Shown: positions 23,077 to 35,132 of the stretch, piece after piece
Numbering within the stretch: the first letter of the stretch is position 1
Layout of the letters: each line of letters begins with the position of its first letter
Assembly (NCBI GenBank): GCA_003971905.1
Contig: RSEE01000019.1
Span: forward strand, 620,001 to 684,000
Direction of reading: 5' to 3'
Source of the DNA: Moniliella sp. 'wahieum'
Taxonomy: Eukaryota > Basidiomycota > Moniliellomycetes > Moniliellales > Moniliellaceae
Length of the DNA: 64,000 nucleotides
Notes under the pieces: generated by a model
The model's input: the letters and a program-made list of their open reading frames with translations, nothing else
What the model was told of the DNA's origin: nothing
Database searches by the model: none
Made by a program: the position numbers and the translations under genes

Positions 23077-24067
23077 ATGAGCCCTCCCTCCGACGCTGCC
23101 CGCCGCCTGGACGCCACCACCCGCCACTTGACCAGGCCGGCCCGCCTCGGAGTACGCCGTCCATCAGTGGGCGCCGCCCACACCCTCGGTACGTCCCTAG
23201 CCCCGGCCCCGCCCCCCAACTCGCTCCCAATGCTTCTCTGACCGCGCCGCCCCAGACTACCGCGGTTTGTAACGAACGGCCAGGGCCAGGCGGTCTCCCC
23301 CTTTCACGACATCCCCCTCTATGCCGATGCGAGCCAGCGGGTGCTCAACATGGTGGTTGAGATTCCGCGGTGGTCCAACGCCAAGCAGGAAATTAGCAAG
23401 TCGGAGCCGCTCAACCCCATTCTCCAAGACACGAAGAAGGGCAAGCTGCGCTTTGTGCGCAACTGCTTCCCCCACAAGGGGTACATTTGGAACTACGGTG
23501 CCTTCCCCAGACCTTTGAGGACCCGGCCCATGTCCATCCCGATACCCATGCCAAGGGGGACAACGATCCTCTGGACGTGTGCGAAATTGGACAGCAGGTG
23601 GGGCACACGGGCCAGGTCAAGCAGGTCAAGGTACTGGGTGTGATGGCTCTGCTGGACGAGGGCGAAACGGACTGGAAGGTGATTGCGATTGATATCAACG
23701 ATCCACTCGCGCCCAAGCTCAATGACATTGACGATGTCGAGACCCACCTACCGGGCCTGCTTCGCGCTACCCAGGAATGGTTCCGCATCTACAAGATCCC
23801 AGATGGCAAGCCGGAGAACCAGTTTGCCTTTTCGGGTAAGGCAATGAACCGTGCCTACGCCACTGAGATCGTGGATGAATGCTACCAGGCTTGGACTCAT
23901 CTCGTGGAGGGCAAGTCTGACCGGGGCGACACTTCGATTGCTAATGTGACCCTGACAGGACTCCTGGCTTTACACCCAACGTGCCTGTCCCGGCTGCCAA
24001 CCCTCAACCACCCGCGCCCATCGACGCTTCGATCGATAAGTGGTTCTTTGTCTCCCCAAGCAACTAA
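23077..24067 (+). CDS. IPP1: Inorganic pyrophosphatase
   Basis: Soluble family I enzyme hydrolysing pyrophosphate to phosphate with Mg2+; drives biosynthetic reactions. Exon 1 runs from ATG 23077 to 23188 and encodes a basic leader of about 30 residues before VGAAHTL, where the usual family protein begins. The intron is 23189-23255. Exon 2 continues [54 protein letters not shown], and the metal-binding signature [12 protein letters not shown]. The C-terminus ends WFFVSPSN at 24067. Frame changes occur near 23264, 23510 and 23960. The extra N-terminal leader rich in Arg, Ala and Leu could be a mitochondrial presequence, as in yeast Ppa2, or the start may be wrong. Confidence 0.94.
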
Positions 24068-24583
24068 TTGTTGCAAGGATTCAAAAATGGAGAAGTGTAT
24101 CTGCTGTAGTGCATAGTCTGTGTAAATGGAAAGGGGCAGAGGCTTGAACCAAGCTACTCGTCGTCATGAACCATGGGCATGTCGCTCCATCTTATCAAGC
24201 AAGTCGTCGGCAAGAGGAATGGTAGGTGCACCATTCCTCTCCGATTCGCCATCAGTGTTGATCCCTCCATCCTTTTCGGGGGGACGTCAGGTCCTTCAAC
24301 CATGACCATGACATCCAGCAGCTCACGGTGACCAGCGTCGCGCCCCCCCGTTTGCGCTCTTCCCGTGCCTATTCATTCGCCATGGTCACTGCCTTGGCAA
24401 AATAAAGACAGGAATGAAAATCTGTTCAACTGGCATCAGTTGACCTCGTCCATCCCCACATGCATCCTCCTGCTTTTGTAGAGTGGTACCAAAAGTAGTG
24501 GCCGCCGGGTCCTGCCGCTGGACCAGTCGCTGACTAGCCACTATAAGTAACTACCTACTTAGGAACCCACCTGGCTTCCCTAC
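24068..24583. other. Convergent 3' flanks of IPP1 and MRPL32
   Basis: Between genes that converge. A hairpin-like pair GAATGGTAGGTGCACCATTC at about 24217-24236 could take part in 3' end formation, but this is a guess. No gene-like frame is visible. Confidence 0.45.
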
Positions 24584-25302
24584 CTACAGTGGACCGGGGA
24601 AGCTCAGTCGCAGCATCAAGTTCAAGTTACCAGAACGCAGTAGCCGAGGGAGGTTCCAGAAAGCATGCTCATCCGAAAGGCTAGTGTTGGCGTGGTGAGG
24701 TGTCCTTGGGCGCGGCGATCTTGTCTGTTGTTGCTTGGACATCAATTGAGGCTTGCCCGTTGCCGGCTCGATGGGGAGGTGACCGATTTGCTCCAGCAAC
24801 ACATCCCGCTCCTTGTTCGACCGGCCAAATTCGAGCTTTTGCCAGCGGTTGATCTGGCTAAAGCAGTATTCGCAAAGGTGGTGCATCCGCTTTGGCTTTC
24901 CACATCCAGGGCAATGCACAAGCGCTGGAAAAAGAGTAGGGTGAGCATCCGGTCAACTCTCTGCAGTAGCAAGGTTCGCAGGGGCACAGGGGCAAGACAT
25001 ACCAACGGTGGGGTACAACTTGGAGTTGGCCGAGTTGCGGGTACGAGTCATTTTGTGCGAGTTCTTTTGCTTCTGGACACCCTTCAGCAGGCCATCCCAC
25101 GCCAACGCATCCTGCTCGGGCGCAGGCGTGGCGTGGTGCACGTGGTCGCAGCCAGGCGCAGCAAGGGCGGGGGCCAGGCCGTGCGGGGTCGGAGGCGGCG
25201 GGGGAAATTAGGCATCCGGAGCGCAACCGACACGGACGGTCCGGTCCATTTGACGTGGACCGTCGTTTGGGCCAGCACCTGGCTCAGCCTTGACAGCGAC
25301 AT
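24584..25302 (-). CDS. MRPL32: Mitochondrial large-subunit ribosomal protein bL32m
   Basis: Component of the mitochondrial large ribosomal subunit. It starts MSLSRLSQVLAQTTV at 25302, a plausible presequence. Then come a Pro/Ala-rich leader, DALAWDGLLKGVQKQKNSHK, the conserved basic block KMTRTRNSANSKLYPTV, an intron of about 75 nt (about 24925-25000), and the zinc motif HCPGCGKPKRMHHLCEYC (CxxC...CxxC). The tail continues past the bacterial L32 core to 24584. In yeast the maturation of this protein by the m-AAA protease licenses ribosome assembly; the long leader fits that. One frame change lies near 25180. Confidence 0.9.
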
Positions 25303-25700
25303 GGTTGATGGTGGGAAGGAGGTCGGCCGGAGGCGTCGGCCGCTCGCCCAGCTCGCCTGGGGAGGGTTAGACCAATCGGACCTCAGAAGAACACCCGTTC
25401 CGCACACAGGAGTACATTCCGCTGCCTGAAATTGCAATCGACCGGGTAGTACGTAGGAGCCACGATTCAATGTTTCATTTGGATGGGGACCAGCAACTAA
25501 TGAATGATCTGGTGACCGTTTTTTCGTCCCTCGTCAGATCGTCAGACTAAGAACAGGTCCCGCATCGAGCCGTTGCTAGCGTCTCTTCCCAGCGCTCGCT
25601 GTGTTTCTCGGAAGGGTCATGCATGGTTGGCCGACTGGGCTATTCAACGCTAGGCCACATCTGCGATCCTGGGTTGTAGGCCACATAAGTTAGAGGTCGA
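25303..25700. other. Intergenic between F-box gene and MRPL32
   Basis: MRPL32 promoter and 3' flank of the F-box/WD40 gene. No gene-like frame or repeat. Confidence 0.45.
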
Positions 25701-27251
25701 TTAGCCAAAAATGGAGACATCGAGACCAGCGCCAAAGTCACGGACACAGAGAACCCCATTCTTGCCGCCAGTGACCACTTTGGATATGGACGTATCCACA
25801 CAGAGCAGGCCATAGGGCGAGCGCAGCAGCGTAAACACTGGGCTCCGTTCTCCGACCCGCCATAGATGGGTGCGTCCATCATAGCCAGCCGAGACGACAA
25901 CTGCTCGTTCTTGGGACACCGCCAGCGCACGAATGATGCCTTGGTGGCCTCCTTCCCACTCGTGCTCCTCGTCGCCCTTTCGGGTTAGGATGACACCATG
26001 GGACGATCCAAAAAATATGCCCCGATCCAGATGCGACACAGGTTGGTACATGGCTGCACTCATACACGCTCCCCACCTCCATGCCTGACTCCATTTGCCA
26101 ACGCGAAAGTATTTTGCTTGACGAGGCGGTGACCACTTCGTCGGGCGCATCGCCCAAAATGCAAGCCCCATTGATGGCTCGGCCATGGGAGTAGGTAGTC
26201 GTCTGTTGGTACCCATCCTTCCGGAACACACGGGCCAGGCCATCCCTACAACAAGTAACGAGGTAAGTCTGGTTCATCACGACATCGAGGACTTTGTCAG
26301 GATGCTCCACGACGTGAAGGATCAGGTCCTCCGGTGGTGCCATGGGCTCCGACAGCATCTTGACATAGTCCCACACGATCACCTTTCCATCCGACCCGCC
26401 GAATAAAGCTTGCCCTCATGCCCATCCAGACGCACACGGAGCACACTTCCCGTGTGCACCATCGCTTCAAAGATGACCTTGCTCGTACCACAATCCCAAA
26501 TCCGAACCGACCGATCCCGCGCGCCACTGATGATCAACGGGCATTCCGGCGTGATCAGACGACGTTCTCCAGAGGCCACCGGAAAAGCAAGATGGCCGGC
26601 CGATGCCATCCAGCGCCAGGGGTTCCCTTGAGCATCCGCGCCATCGTCAATCTCCGCCGTGTAGATGGCCCGTTTGGACACGTCCTCTACCGCATTCTCT
26701 GTGCAAAACGATTCTGGCGGCTGGAATTGACTTGGGATCACAGCATCTGGGACAGTCCCTTGGTCCGGCTGCGGCCAAGGGAACCGCGTTGGGCTCAGCT
26801 TCGAAGGCGGCTTGTCAATCGCATGCCATCGATGTTCGAGGGCGAAACGGGCCGTGTAGAGGCGGTACCAGTCAACCTGGCCGAGGTAGCAAGACACCTC
26901 GCCCGGCTCCAACGAATGTCCATGCCAGGAGGAACGGAGAAAGAAAGGGGAACGCAGCGTGCATGTCGCCCCCAGCCGCAGCCACTTTGCTGGCCAAGAT
27001 GGCCTCGGCGTCTCCCGGACCCGCCAAAAGCGGAGATAGAGGTTCTTCCACAGCGAGTTGTCAAACACCAGGTATTTCCACCCTTTGCATACCCGCGCTG
27101 CCGTCCACAGTTCAAACACATCTAGGCTGCCCAGAGCCGTCAAGATGGTAAGCCACACCTCGGGGGGAAGCCGGGTTAGAGGGCTCGGCCCATCCGGCGG
27201 AGCAGGGCTGGCACTGGTAGCCACAGAGTGCCCTAATCGATTGGTGGACAT
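25701..27251 (-). CDS. F-box/WD40-repeat protein, probable SCF substrate receptor
   Basis: Starts MSTNRLGHSVATSASP at 27251. An F-box follows at about residues 25-75 (LTRLPPEVWLTILTALGSLD, then ARVCKGWKYLVFDNSLWKNL). The rest forms WD40 repeats: LIISGARDRSVRIWDC, a repeat with KVIVWDYV, TYLVTCCRDGLARVFRKDG, EVVTASSSKILSRWQME, AVVVSAGYDGRTHLWRV and SKVVTGGKNGVLCV. It ends at 25701. F-box/WD40 proteins link Skp1-cullin ligases to phosphorylated substrates; the target here cannot be told. Frame changes lie near 26400 and 25990-26050. It is not obviously Cdc4, Met30 or Pof1, which carry different spacing and longer N-termini. Confidence 0.85.
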
Positions 27252-27688
27252 GGCGAGACTCCATCCGCACTCACGCCAATCGAAAGAGACCAAGGTAACG
27301 GTGGGCTGGAGTTGTTCAGCTCTGGGGTAAGGCCGGTAAGGCCTGAGGGGCAGGGCTTGCTCGGGGGTGGAAGCGCAGCTCGCAGCAAGGCACCTCCCAT
27401 TAACCAGATTGATTTCAACTTTCATTTTACCTGGCCTTGCACCTTGGGCCACCATCTACGCCAGGACGCCGCCTCCGGCCTCAGATGCGGTGGTCCAAGG
27501 TCTGTCTGTTCGTTGGTAGCAGTCTGCAGCCGCCCGTGCCACCCACCCCATCTTGTCTATGTCATTGTCCACGGCGCTCACCCAAGGTATTGGCAGGGAG
27601 CGCAGCGCTGCGTTCAAAGTTCAAACGGCGACTGGGCAAGAGATGCCCAAACAGAAGATAGTTCGGGTCATTAAGGTTGATTTTGGCA
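27252..27688. other. Intergenic COQ3 3' flank and F-box gene promoter
   Basis: Both neighbours are on the minus strand. No gene-like frame is visible; the COQ3 C-terminus is taken to end at 27689. Confidence 0.45.
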
Positions 27689-28716
27689 TCAGGCATCCAG
27701 GGGCTTCCGGATCCAAAAGACATAGTTGCACTGCTCGGTCAAAGAGCAGTCGCGTGGGGCCAGGTCCCACGTATGTTTCCAGGGAACATAGATGATTCCT
27801 CTTGTTTCGTACTGCAGACGCTGAGGAATCTGCAGGGCCAGCGGGGATTGGTGCCATCCGAGCCCCTTGGTAAAGTAGGGTCAGCTGGTCTGGGTCCACA
27901 TACTGGGCCCAGTGATGGGTGCCAGGCGTGGCAAGCCGCAGCACATTTTCAGCCATGGCGATGGTCAAAAACCAAGACAAGGGCGTTTTGGCAATCGTAC
28001 TCATAAAAATATGACCGCCAGGTTTGGCCAGCGCAGCCAGGGTGCGCACGAAGGATTCGGGATCGGCCACATGCTCGACCACTTCCATGGATGCCACCAC
28101 ATCAAATTGCTCCGCGCGCCAAGACTGCCTCGGCCGTGCCATGCTCATAGCGAAGCGTCGATTCGGGTCCTGATAACTCTGGATCCCGCGCGGCATGCTC
28201 CGAGGCAATAGCAATGTTGGACGCAGTCGCGTCAATGCCCAACGTCTTGCCTCCCAAACGGGCCAAGGACTGCAGCAGAGGTGTCTCCAGTCAGCCTACG
28301 ATACGAAACATCAAAAAAGGGGAGACACACACCTCGCTCAAGAGACCACCACCGCACCCACATCAATCACATCCTTGCCTTGGAGAAAGCGGGTGGGGAA
28401 GAGGGCGTCCGAGCCATCGTGGCCTTGCTGGCTAGCACGCAACGCATCTTCATACTGGGCCGTCTCCTCCATCTTTTGGCGGATAAATTGGACACGCGAA
28501 GGGTTCATGACGTGCAGCAGGCCAAATTCGCCCTTTTCGTTCCACCACTCGGACGACAGGCGGAAAAATGCTGAATCTCACTGTCCCGCACCGAAGATGG
28601 GGCACTGGCGGCGGTGCTCAGGGGCGCAGGCACGAGGGGATACGGGCGACAGACACAAGAGAGGGGCGAGAGGGAAGGCGCGGCCGCAGAAGGCATGCTG
28701 CTCTTGGGCTGGCCAT
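27689..28716 (-). CDS. COQ3: Ubiquinone biosynthesis O-methyltransferase
   Basis: SAM-dependent enzyme of the mitochondrial inner membrane that makes both O-methylations of coenzyme Q. It starts MASPRAACLLRPRLPSRPSL at 28716, a good mitochondrial presequence. Then EIQHFSACR, WWNEKGEFGLLH, MNPSRVQFIRQKMEE, the SAM-binding motif GKDVIDVG, an intron of about 70 nt near 28273-28341 with a CTGAC branch site, and SLARLGGKTLGIDATASNIA. Further on, FDVVASMEVVEHVADPESFV, LAALAKPGGHIFMSTIAKTP and THHWAQYVDPDQL match the family. The true C-terminus is probably CNYVFWIRKPLDA, stopping at 27689, reached after a frame change near 27800. Other frame changes lie near 28360 and 28140. It is divergent from the isocitrate dehydrogenase gene. 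Confidence 0.92.
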
Positions 28717-29428
28717 GATGGGCAGGGAGGTGGATGGTTGGAGTGGGCCGCCCGCTGGTCCGCGCGCAGGTACTGTTTCGACTTGGCCTAGCTTGAAGCT
28801 TGAAGCTTGAAGCTTCAAGTTTGAAGAGCTGGAAAGCGGAGCAGCGGCTCAGCGTTGATTATGTCATCCAACGAAACATTGCAGCCTTTGCTGTCTGAGC
28901 GGGAGATGTCCAGGAGGCGGGCCGGTGGAGGACCAGAAAAGCACGAGGTGTGGGGGTGGGTGATGGATGGGGAGGTGAGCCGGTGGGGCTGGGAGGTCTG
29001 GGCCGTGAGGCCTGAGGAGCTGACGGCGGAGGCCGCATGCGGTGCCTCTCTACGGGTTGGGGTCGGCGGGCCTAAGCTGGTGGGCGCACAGCGGCAGGAG
29101 GGAGCGAGCTGACACATGCGTGTCGGCCCGAACACTGCTGCTATATCCGGGTTTGGTATGGGCCACGAGCCAATGCGGCGGTAACGCGCTGTCGCAGGTA
29201 ATACCCGCTGCCTGGGCCATGGCCGATGGCCGATCCTGCCCGGCACCCACTTCCACCCCCAGCCCGCCTGCCCACCCCCGCTGCACCCGGCCCGTGCTTG
29301 GGCCGATTCTCCCCCTGCCCCACTACCCCGGCCTGTCCTCTCTGCCTCGGTGTCTTGCCCCATCGCATCCACACCTCCCTTCTCCTTTCCTCCTTTCGTC
29401 CAACCCCACGCCCTCCCACTTCCATCAA
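28717..29428. promoter_or_regulatory. Divergent intergenic region COQ3/IDP
   Basis: 712 bases between two start codons. It contains a palindromic HindIII-type run (see 28795-28827) and pyrimidine-rich DNA just before the IDP start. No protein-like frame. Confidence 0.45.
28795..28827. repeat. GAAGCTT palindromic run
   Basis: Consecutive AGCTTGA units followed by AGCTTCAAGTTTGAAG form an imperfect palindrome. Related GAAGCTTGAAG or TTCAAGCTTC strings occur near 2985-3015, 37668-37680 and 43640-43655. Confidence 0.55.
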
Positions 29429-30857
29429 ATGTCCCCTACTGTGAGTCTCACTGTCCTTTTGCTAGGCGCCGTGCCCCGCTGATCTCTCCCCGGGTTTGTC
29501 TGCAAGTCACCAAGATCAAGGTCCAGCGCCCCGTCGTCGAGCTCGACGGGGATGAAATGACAGTACGTTTCGCGTCTTGCTCTAGCCTCTCGCCCCCTTT
29601 CTCCCGCGTTGGCCCCATCCTTCTAACCACGGCCCCTTTACGTGTCCGCGAGCAGCGCATCATTTGGCAGAAGATCCGCCAAGATCTGATCTTGCCTTAC
29701 CTCGACATTGACCTCAAGTACTACGACTGAGCATCACCTCGCGCGATGCCACCAACGATCAGATCACCATCGACGCCGCCAATGCCATCAAGAAGCACTC
29801 GGTTGGTGTCAAGTGCGCCACCATTACCCCTGACGAGGCTCGGGTCAAGGAGTTTGGATTGAAAAAGATGTGGCTCTCGCCCAACGGGACCATCCGCAAC
29901 ATTCTCGGCGGCACCGTCTTTCGCGAGCCGATTGTGCTGAACAAGATCCCCAAACCTGTGCCAGGATGGACGGAACCCATTTGCATTGGTCGCCATGCGT
30001 TTGGGGATCAGTACCGCTGCGTCAACACAGTGATTGATGGACCAGGAAAGTTGACCATGACGTTCGAAGGTGCCGATGGAAAGAAGACAGAATGGCCCGT
30101 CTACGATTACCCCTCTCAGGGCGGCGTGGCGATGAGCATGTACAACACGACCGAGTCGATCGAAGGCTTTGCCCATGCTTCGTTCAAGATGGCCCTCAGC
30201 AAAAAGATGCCACTGTACCTGGCCACCAAGAACACCATTCTTAAAGCGTACGATGGCAAAGTCAAGGACACGTTCCAGGCCATTTACGAGGCCGAATACA
30301 AGGTCGAATTTGAGAAACTCGGGCTGTGGTACGAGCACCGCCTGATTGACGATATGGTCGCCCAGGCCATCAAGGGCAAGGGGGGGTTCGTATGGGCATG
30401 CAAGAACTACGACGGAGACGTCTTGTCGGATATTGTGGCCCAAGGGTTTGGTTCGTTGGGCATGATGACCTCGGAACTGATCACGCCCGATGGCCTGACG
30501 ATGGAATCCGAGGCGGCACACGGAACGGTGACGAGGCACTACCGCCTGCACCAAGAGGGCAAGGAGACTTCGACCAACAGCGTTGCCTCCATCTATGCCT
30601 GGTCGCGCGGGCTCAAATTCCGAGGCCAGTTGGACGGGAACGGAAAGCTGATCCAGTTTGCGCAGTTGCTCGAGGACGCATGCATCCATACCATCGACAA
30701 GGACAATGTCGTGACCAAGGATCTGGCCTTGATCATGAAGGGCAAAGCCATGGTCCGGGAGGACTATGTTACCACCGAGGGCTTCCTCGACCACGTGGCC
30801 AAAGTGCTCCATGCCAAGGTTGGCCGCGAATTTGACGGCCCCACAGCGAAGTTGTAA
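29429..30857 (+). CDS. IDP: NADP-dependent isocitrate dehydrogenase, peroxisomal-type C-terminus
   Basis: Oxidatively decarboxylates isocitrate to 2-oxoglutarate, producing NADPH. Exon 1 is tiny (MSPT, from ATG 29429). After an intron the protein continues [18 protein letters not shown], then a clear 93-nt intron (29563-29655), then [20 protein letters not shown]. Substrate-site blocks include [34 protein letters not shown], and the metal-site region [20 protein letters not shown], with [14 protein letters not shown] near the cofactor site. The last residues are GPTAKL, and AKL is an accepted peroxisomal targeting signal. There is no mitochondrial presequence. One frame change, a missing C near 29728, separates YYD from LSITSRDA. 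Length near 425 residues is normal. The exact first splice junction is unsure. Confidence 0.95.
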
Positions 30858-31313
30858 CGTTTCTCACGCCTAGACGGCGATATAATGGATGCATTTTCTT
30901 TCCATGTGGGGGGTGGCCAACTGGTGTCGGCTTGCGCATGTGCCTCCTTCGACAGACTCATCTCGTGTGCCTTGTCTTGCACGCTCCGACGCGAGTGCAA
31001 GTAGGAGCCAGGTGCCCGGGGGGCATTGACGTGCTGGCCCCGGCTGCAATTGGGCAATGCCACCGGTTCAACTGGGCTGCCAACCGCGTTCCGCCGCCGC
31101 CCAACTCCGCCGGCTGGCTCCGCATTCAGTCAGGCGCTGCTGTCCCGCCGATGGCGCGATACGGGCGCCGTGCCCTGCGGTGCCCTGCCCGGCCGCGCTA
31201 GGGTTGCCCTGAGCGCTCCAGGCGGCGGGCGTGGGTGCTGCATGTCAGGGGGATGTCGGGGGGCGGCCGCCCGCCCGCCGCCACCCGACCACCTCCGCCC
31301 CCCCACGGTGGCG
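30858..31313. other. Intergenic IDP-BUD6
   Basis: Between two plus-strand genes; GC-rich, with a CGGCGGGC-rich stretch before the BUD6 start. No gene-like frame. Confidence 0.45.
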
Positions 31314-34300
31314 ATGAGCGTCCCCGACGATCCGGCCGCCGCCGCGCCCGCCGCGCCTCCCCCCATGCCACCCACATGCGCTTCTCCTCCTCCCACATGG
31401 AGTCCTCCGTCACGCGCCTCCTCGTCGCAACCAAGATGCTGCTCGAGAGCCTGACCAAGTGGGCCGCCGGCGCCTGCAGCGAGGAGCATGTCAGCGACAT
31501 CTATGTCCGCCTCGGCAACGACTTCAACGCCGCCCGCCTTGCGTTTGGGTCCTACGGCATCTCCATGGCCGAGCTCGAGTCGTGCCCGACGACCTGCGCG
31601 CCTGTCTCGAGGCATGCCTGTCCGAAGAGGCTTCTCAGGCCGCCCTCGATCACCATCTGCCCCAAGTGCGGGAGATTGTGGTGGGTCTGTTGCAGGGCCT
31701 CAAGTCGAAACAGGCGCTCTACAAGGAGTACCTTCTTGCCTCCCGCCAGTCGCGCAACGCGCTTCCATCGACCTCCCCTCACGCCTCCGCTTCTGCGCAT
31801 TCGCACCACGCCACGCAAAGGTCCACATCCAACGTCTCCTCCCGCTCTGCTGCGTCGGCCGCTGCCCCGCCCTCCTCTGCATCCATGATGGCCTCGGATG
31901 TCCAGGCGGCGCGGCGCGAGTCGTATCAGCTTCTCGAACAGGCTCATCACAGCCGCTCCAGCACGTCTGGCGACGCGTCCGCTCGCCGCAGCGTCATGGG
32001 TCCCCGTTCGCCCCCCGACATGACGCGCCATCAGTCGGCCCAGCAACCCGCTTTTCCGGCGCCGCCCAACCCGCCCACCTGGAGCGGCACACTCTGGTAG
32101 ATGAGGCAATGCCCCCATATCCTGCCCCCTCTGGGACTAGCCCCCCCGGGCGGGATAAGACGCTGCCGCCACCACCGCCAGGGCAGGCCCCTTCGCGTCA
32201 TACCTCCTCAGCGTCCATGTCCTCAGTTTCGGTGGCGCGCACCCGGCGTGCCCACCACCAGCACTCGTCTTCCTCTCTCTCGACTACCCACTCGGTTCGG
32301 GGCCGGTCGCCTCTGCCAACGATCGAGGCAGACATGCCGATGTCCTTCCCCCGCACACCTGAACCGGAAGACGATGGGTCGGACCCATCTCTGCGTGCCC
32401 TCAAATCGCGTGATGCACTAGAGCGGCGTGCATCCAAACGATTCTCGGCGTATACCCTTAACAAGATGGGCATCTCTCCCTCGGGCTTCAATAACATGAG
32501 TCCAACGGCCAAACGTAGTACACGGGCTCAGACGGCACCCAACATGCCTGATCTGTCACCTCAAAAGCTCACTTCCACCCTGCCCGAGGTGCCTGGCCCC
32601 CAAGAGCCTATTCCCGCGCTGCCTTCCTCAGGAACAGCGGTCTCGCCAGGACCATTTGCTCGTGGGCCCAAGAGTGCCAAGCGACAACCATCCATCAGCA
32701 GTGCCGGTTTGCCTTCTTCCATTCCTGGCCCTGGAGCTGAAACGCTGCCTGAGGCAGCTCGCGTGCTCCCCACCATTGGGATGGAAGCTGCATCCCCTCC
32801 TCGTCCTGCTCCAACACTGACGAACCTGCTTCGCTGGGATCGGAGGAGACTGACTCTTCCGACCCCACTCCTTTCTCCACCCTCCCTTCCGATGGCACTT
32901 CACCAGAAGGCCAATCTCCCCTTCCCACTCTGGCCGCTGAAGCTGGGGCGACACCCAAGGCCTTTGACCACCCTGACCTTTCCCCGGCCGAGACGCTTCA
33001 TTCGATCGATGTATTTGTTCAGCTCGGCCGGCTGACCAAGAAGGCAACCTTGAATCTGGAGCCAGACTCACCTTTGACCATTGCGCGACTCCGGATGTTT
33101 TTGTCGATCGGTTTGGCTACTCTCCTGGGCAAGACGATTTCCCTCCCATTTACATCAAAGACCCGTCCACCGGCGTCGAATACGAATTGAGGACTTGAAC
33201 GATGTTCTTTCGGGCACACTTTTGACGCTCAATATTGATTGTAAGGTACCCTGCTCTTACTCACAGTATCATTGCTAACTTTGCATGGGCAGCGTTGGAC
33301 CAAGTACGCCAGCACCTCGATGTTTCGCTGGGAACGCTCACGCGTGAACTACGCGAGCTCAAGGCGGCCTTCAATGAACAGAAGGAGCGAGCACGGGAGG
33401 TCCCGACCAGTCAACAGCTCCAACTCTTACTCTCCGAGCAACAATGGCAGTTTGCCCTCGGCAACTGTTGTCGGGGCCAATGGTGGGCCACCCCTCAGTG
33501 CGAACGAGCCCTCGGGTCGAGAAAAGATCTCCAATGAGGACTTTGCCGCAGCGGGGCAGCGGGTCGCACTACTGGCTCGTTCCGCTACCGTCTCGCGTCC
33601 GTCCCCGAAAAATGAAAAGGATGGAGACCCGACGGTGGCTTCCGCCACCGTCGCTGCCGACGCGTCCAGCTCTGAGGCGGTGGCAGCGACTGAGGAGCCT
33701 GGGTCCAACTCGATCGTCTTGTCGGGCACTGCAATGGCCGAAGACCTCCAGCGGCAGTTTGAAGCGGTCCAGGGGTTACGTCAAGAGATGGCCGTGATGA
33801 AACAAGTCCAGCGGGAATTTAGTGGCGATGTGGGCGGTCTGTTGCGTGATCTGCGGGAGCAAAACCAGCGAGTGCGGGCGCTCGTGTCCCAAGATGCTCC
33901 GGTCCAGCGTTCTTTTATTGAAGCGGGTAAGGCGCAGGTCGATACACAATCGCAAGAGGTTTTGACGTTGGTAGAGGACCTGCAAGATACGGTGGATGAT
34001 CTCAAGATGGACGTGATCCAGCGCAAGGTAACCCCCCGTCCTCAGGCGCTCAAGAAGATCCATGCCGACATTGCCGCGGCCACGCAAGGACTCGAGCAGC
34101 TGGAGCGCTATGTTCAGTCGGTCAAGCCGGCTTGGAAGAAGACGTGGGAACAGGAGCTCAAGGTGATTGTTGAAGAGCAAGAATTCCTTCGGCACCAAGA
34201 AGGGTTGATTATGGACCTTCGCGACGACCAGTCTGCTTTGCAAGACGTGTTTGACCAGATCCAAAAGGTTCTTCGTCTCCGCTCGGCAGCCGCACGCCAA

Positions 34301-34928
34301 CCTTCGGGTGGGAAAGAAGGACCGGGGGGTTCCCCACACTTCGCCCGGTTGGATTCATCCCCCCACCCCGACGAGGAGCACAAAGGGCTAAGTACTGTTG
34401 TGCTCGAGGTGCGTGGCCAAGCGGTCGACCATGCACGCCGTCTGCGCGCATTGCAGGCAGCGGAGCGAGCATGGGCCAAAGAGCGTTCTGAAAAGGAAAA
34501 GGACGAGTTTGCTGAAGAACTGGCTGGGTTTGTCGACCACAAGACGCTCCGCCGAACCGGTGGCCACTTGGAGGCAGAGCGGATCCGCAAAAGCGAGACG
34601 AGGCGACTCGTTTGGCGATGCTGTCAGGCGACGCTCAGCAAGTCGGAGGAGCACCGTCAATGTGGGCCAATTCAAGCCCAAGCGACTGATCTGGGGCAAG
34701 AACCGGAGCCCTTCGCCTGTGCCTGGAGGCGCACGTCCGTCCCTACCTCGATCCATTTCAACGGCGACTTCAACTGCCGACGTCTCTGTCTCCTCGGCGC
34801 CCAAGAGTCCTCGCTTGGGTGCAGCTCGTCTTTCTCCCCAGTCGCCTCAACCGGCTGTCCTGCAGACACCGCCCCCGCGGCGGGCGGGGCAGACCCGGCC
34901 AAACGAAGAGGAATCGCAGGAGGCTTGA
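31314..34928 (+). CDS. BUD6: Polarity factor and formin co-activator Bud6/Aip3
   Basis: Binds actin monomers and stimulates formins at polarised growth sites and the septum. The N-terminal domain is visible at about 31390-31740: [81 protein letters not shown] long Ser/Pro-rich disordered region follows to about 32960. The C-terminal AIP3 domain begins near 33000 ([16 protein letters not shown], then [20 protein letters not shown]), contains an intron at about 33241-33291, and continues as coiled coil ([60 protein letters not shown]) to about 34560. It ends PNEEESQEA at 34928. Several frame changes occur, many in C runs. The start at 31314 reads [17 protein letters not shown]; the frame changes at a C run near 31360. 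Confidence 0.92.
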
Positions 34929-35132
34929 GAAGGGGAGCCGAGCCGCTTCAGACCTCCCTTCCAGCCCCATCTCATCGCAGTCTGTCACTTCTTGCATTCA
35001 TACTACAGTCTATACCTGGTGCGCTGCCAACATGATAGGAACAGTGAGCATGCAGTACGCCGCGAGAGTGCGAATCAGAGATCAGAGCCAGCGGGACACC
35101 CATCAACCGGATCGTCAGGTCAGGCCGTGGGT

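Noticed and set aside
24217-24236. Hairpin after IPP1 as a terminator
   Set aside because: Fungal polymerase II does not use hairpin terminators of this kind; kept only as a remark.
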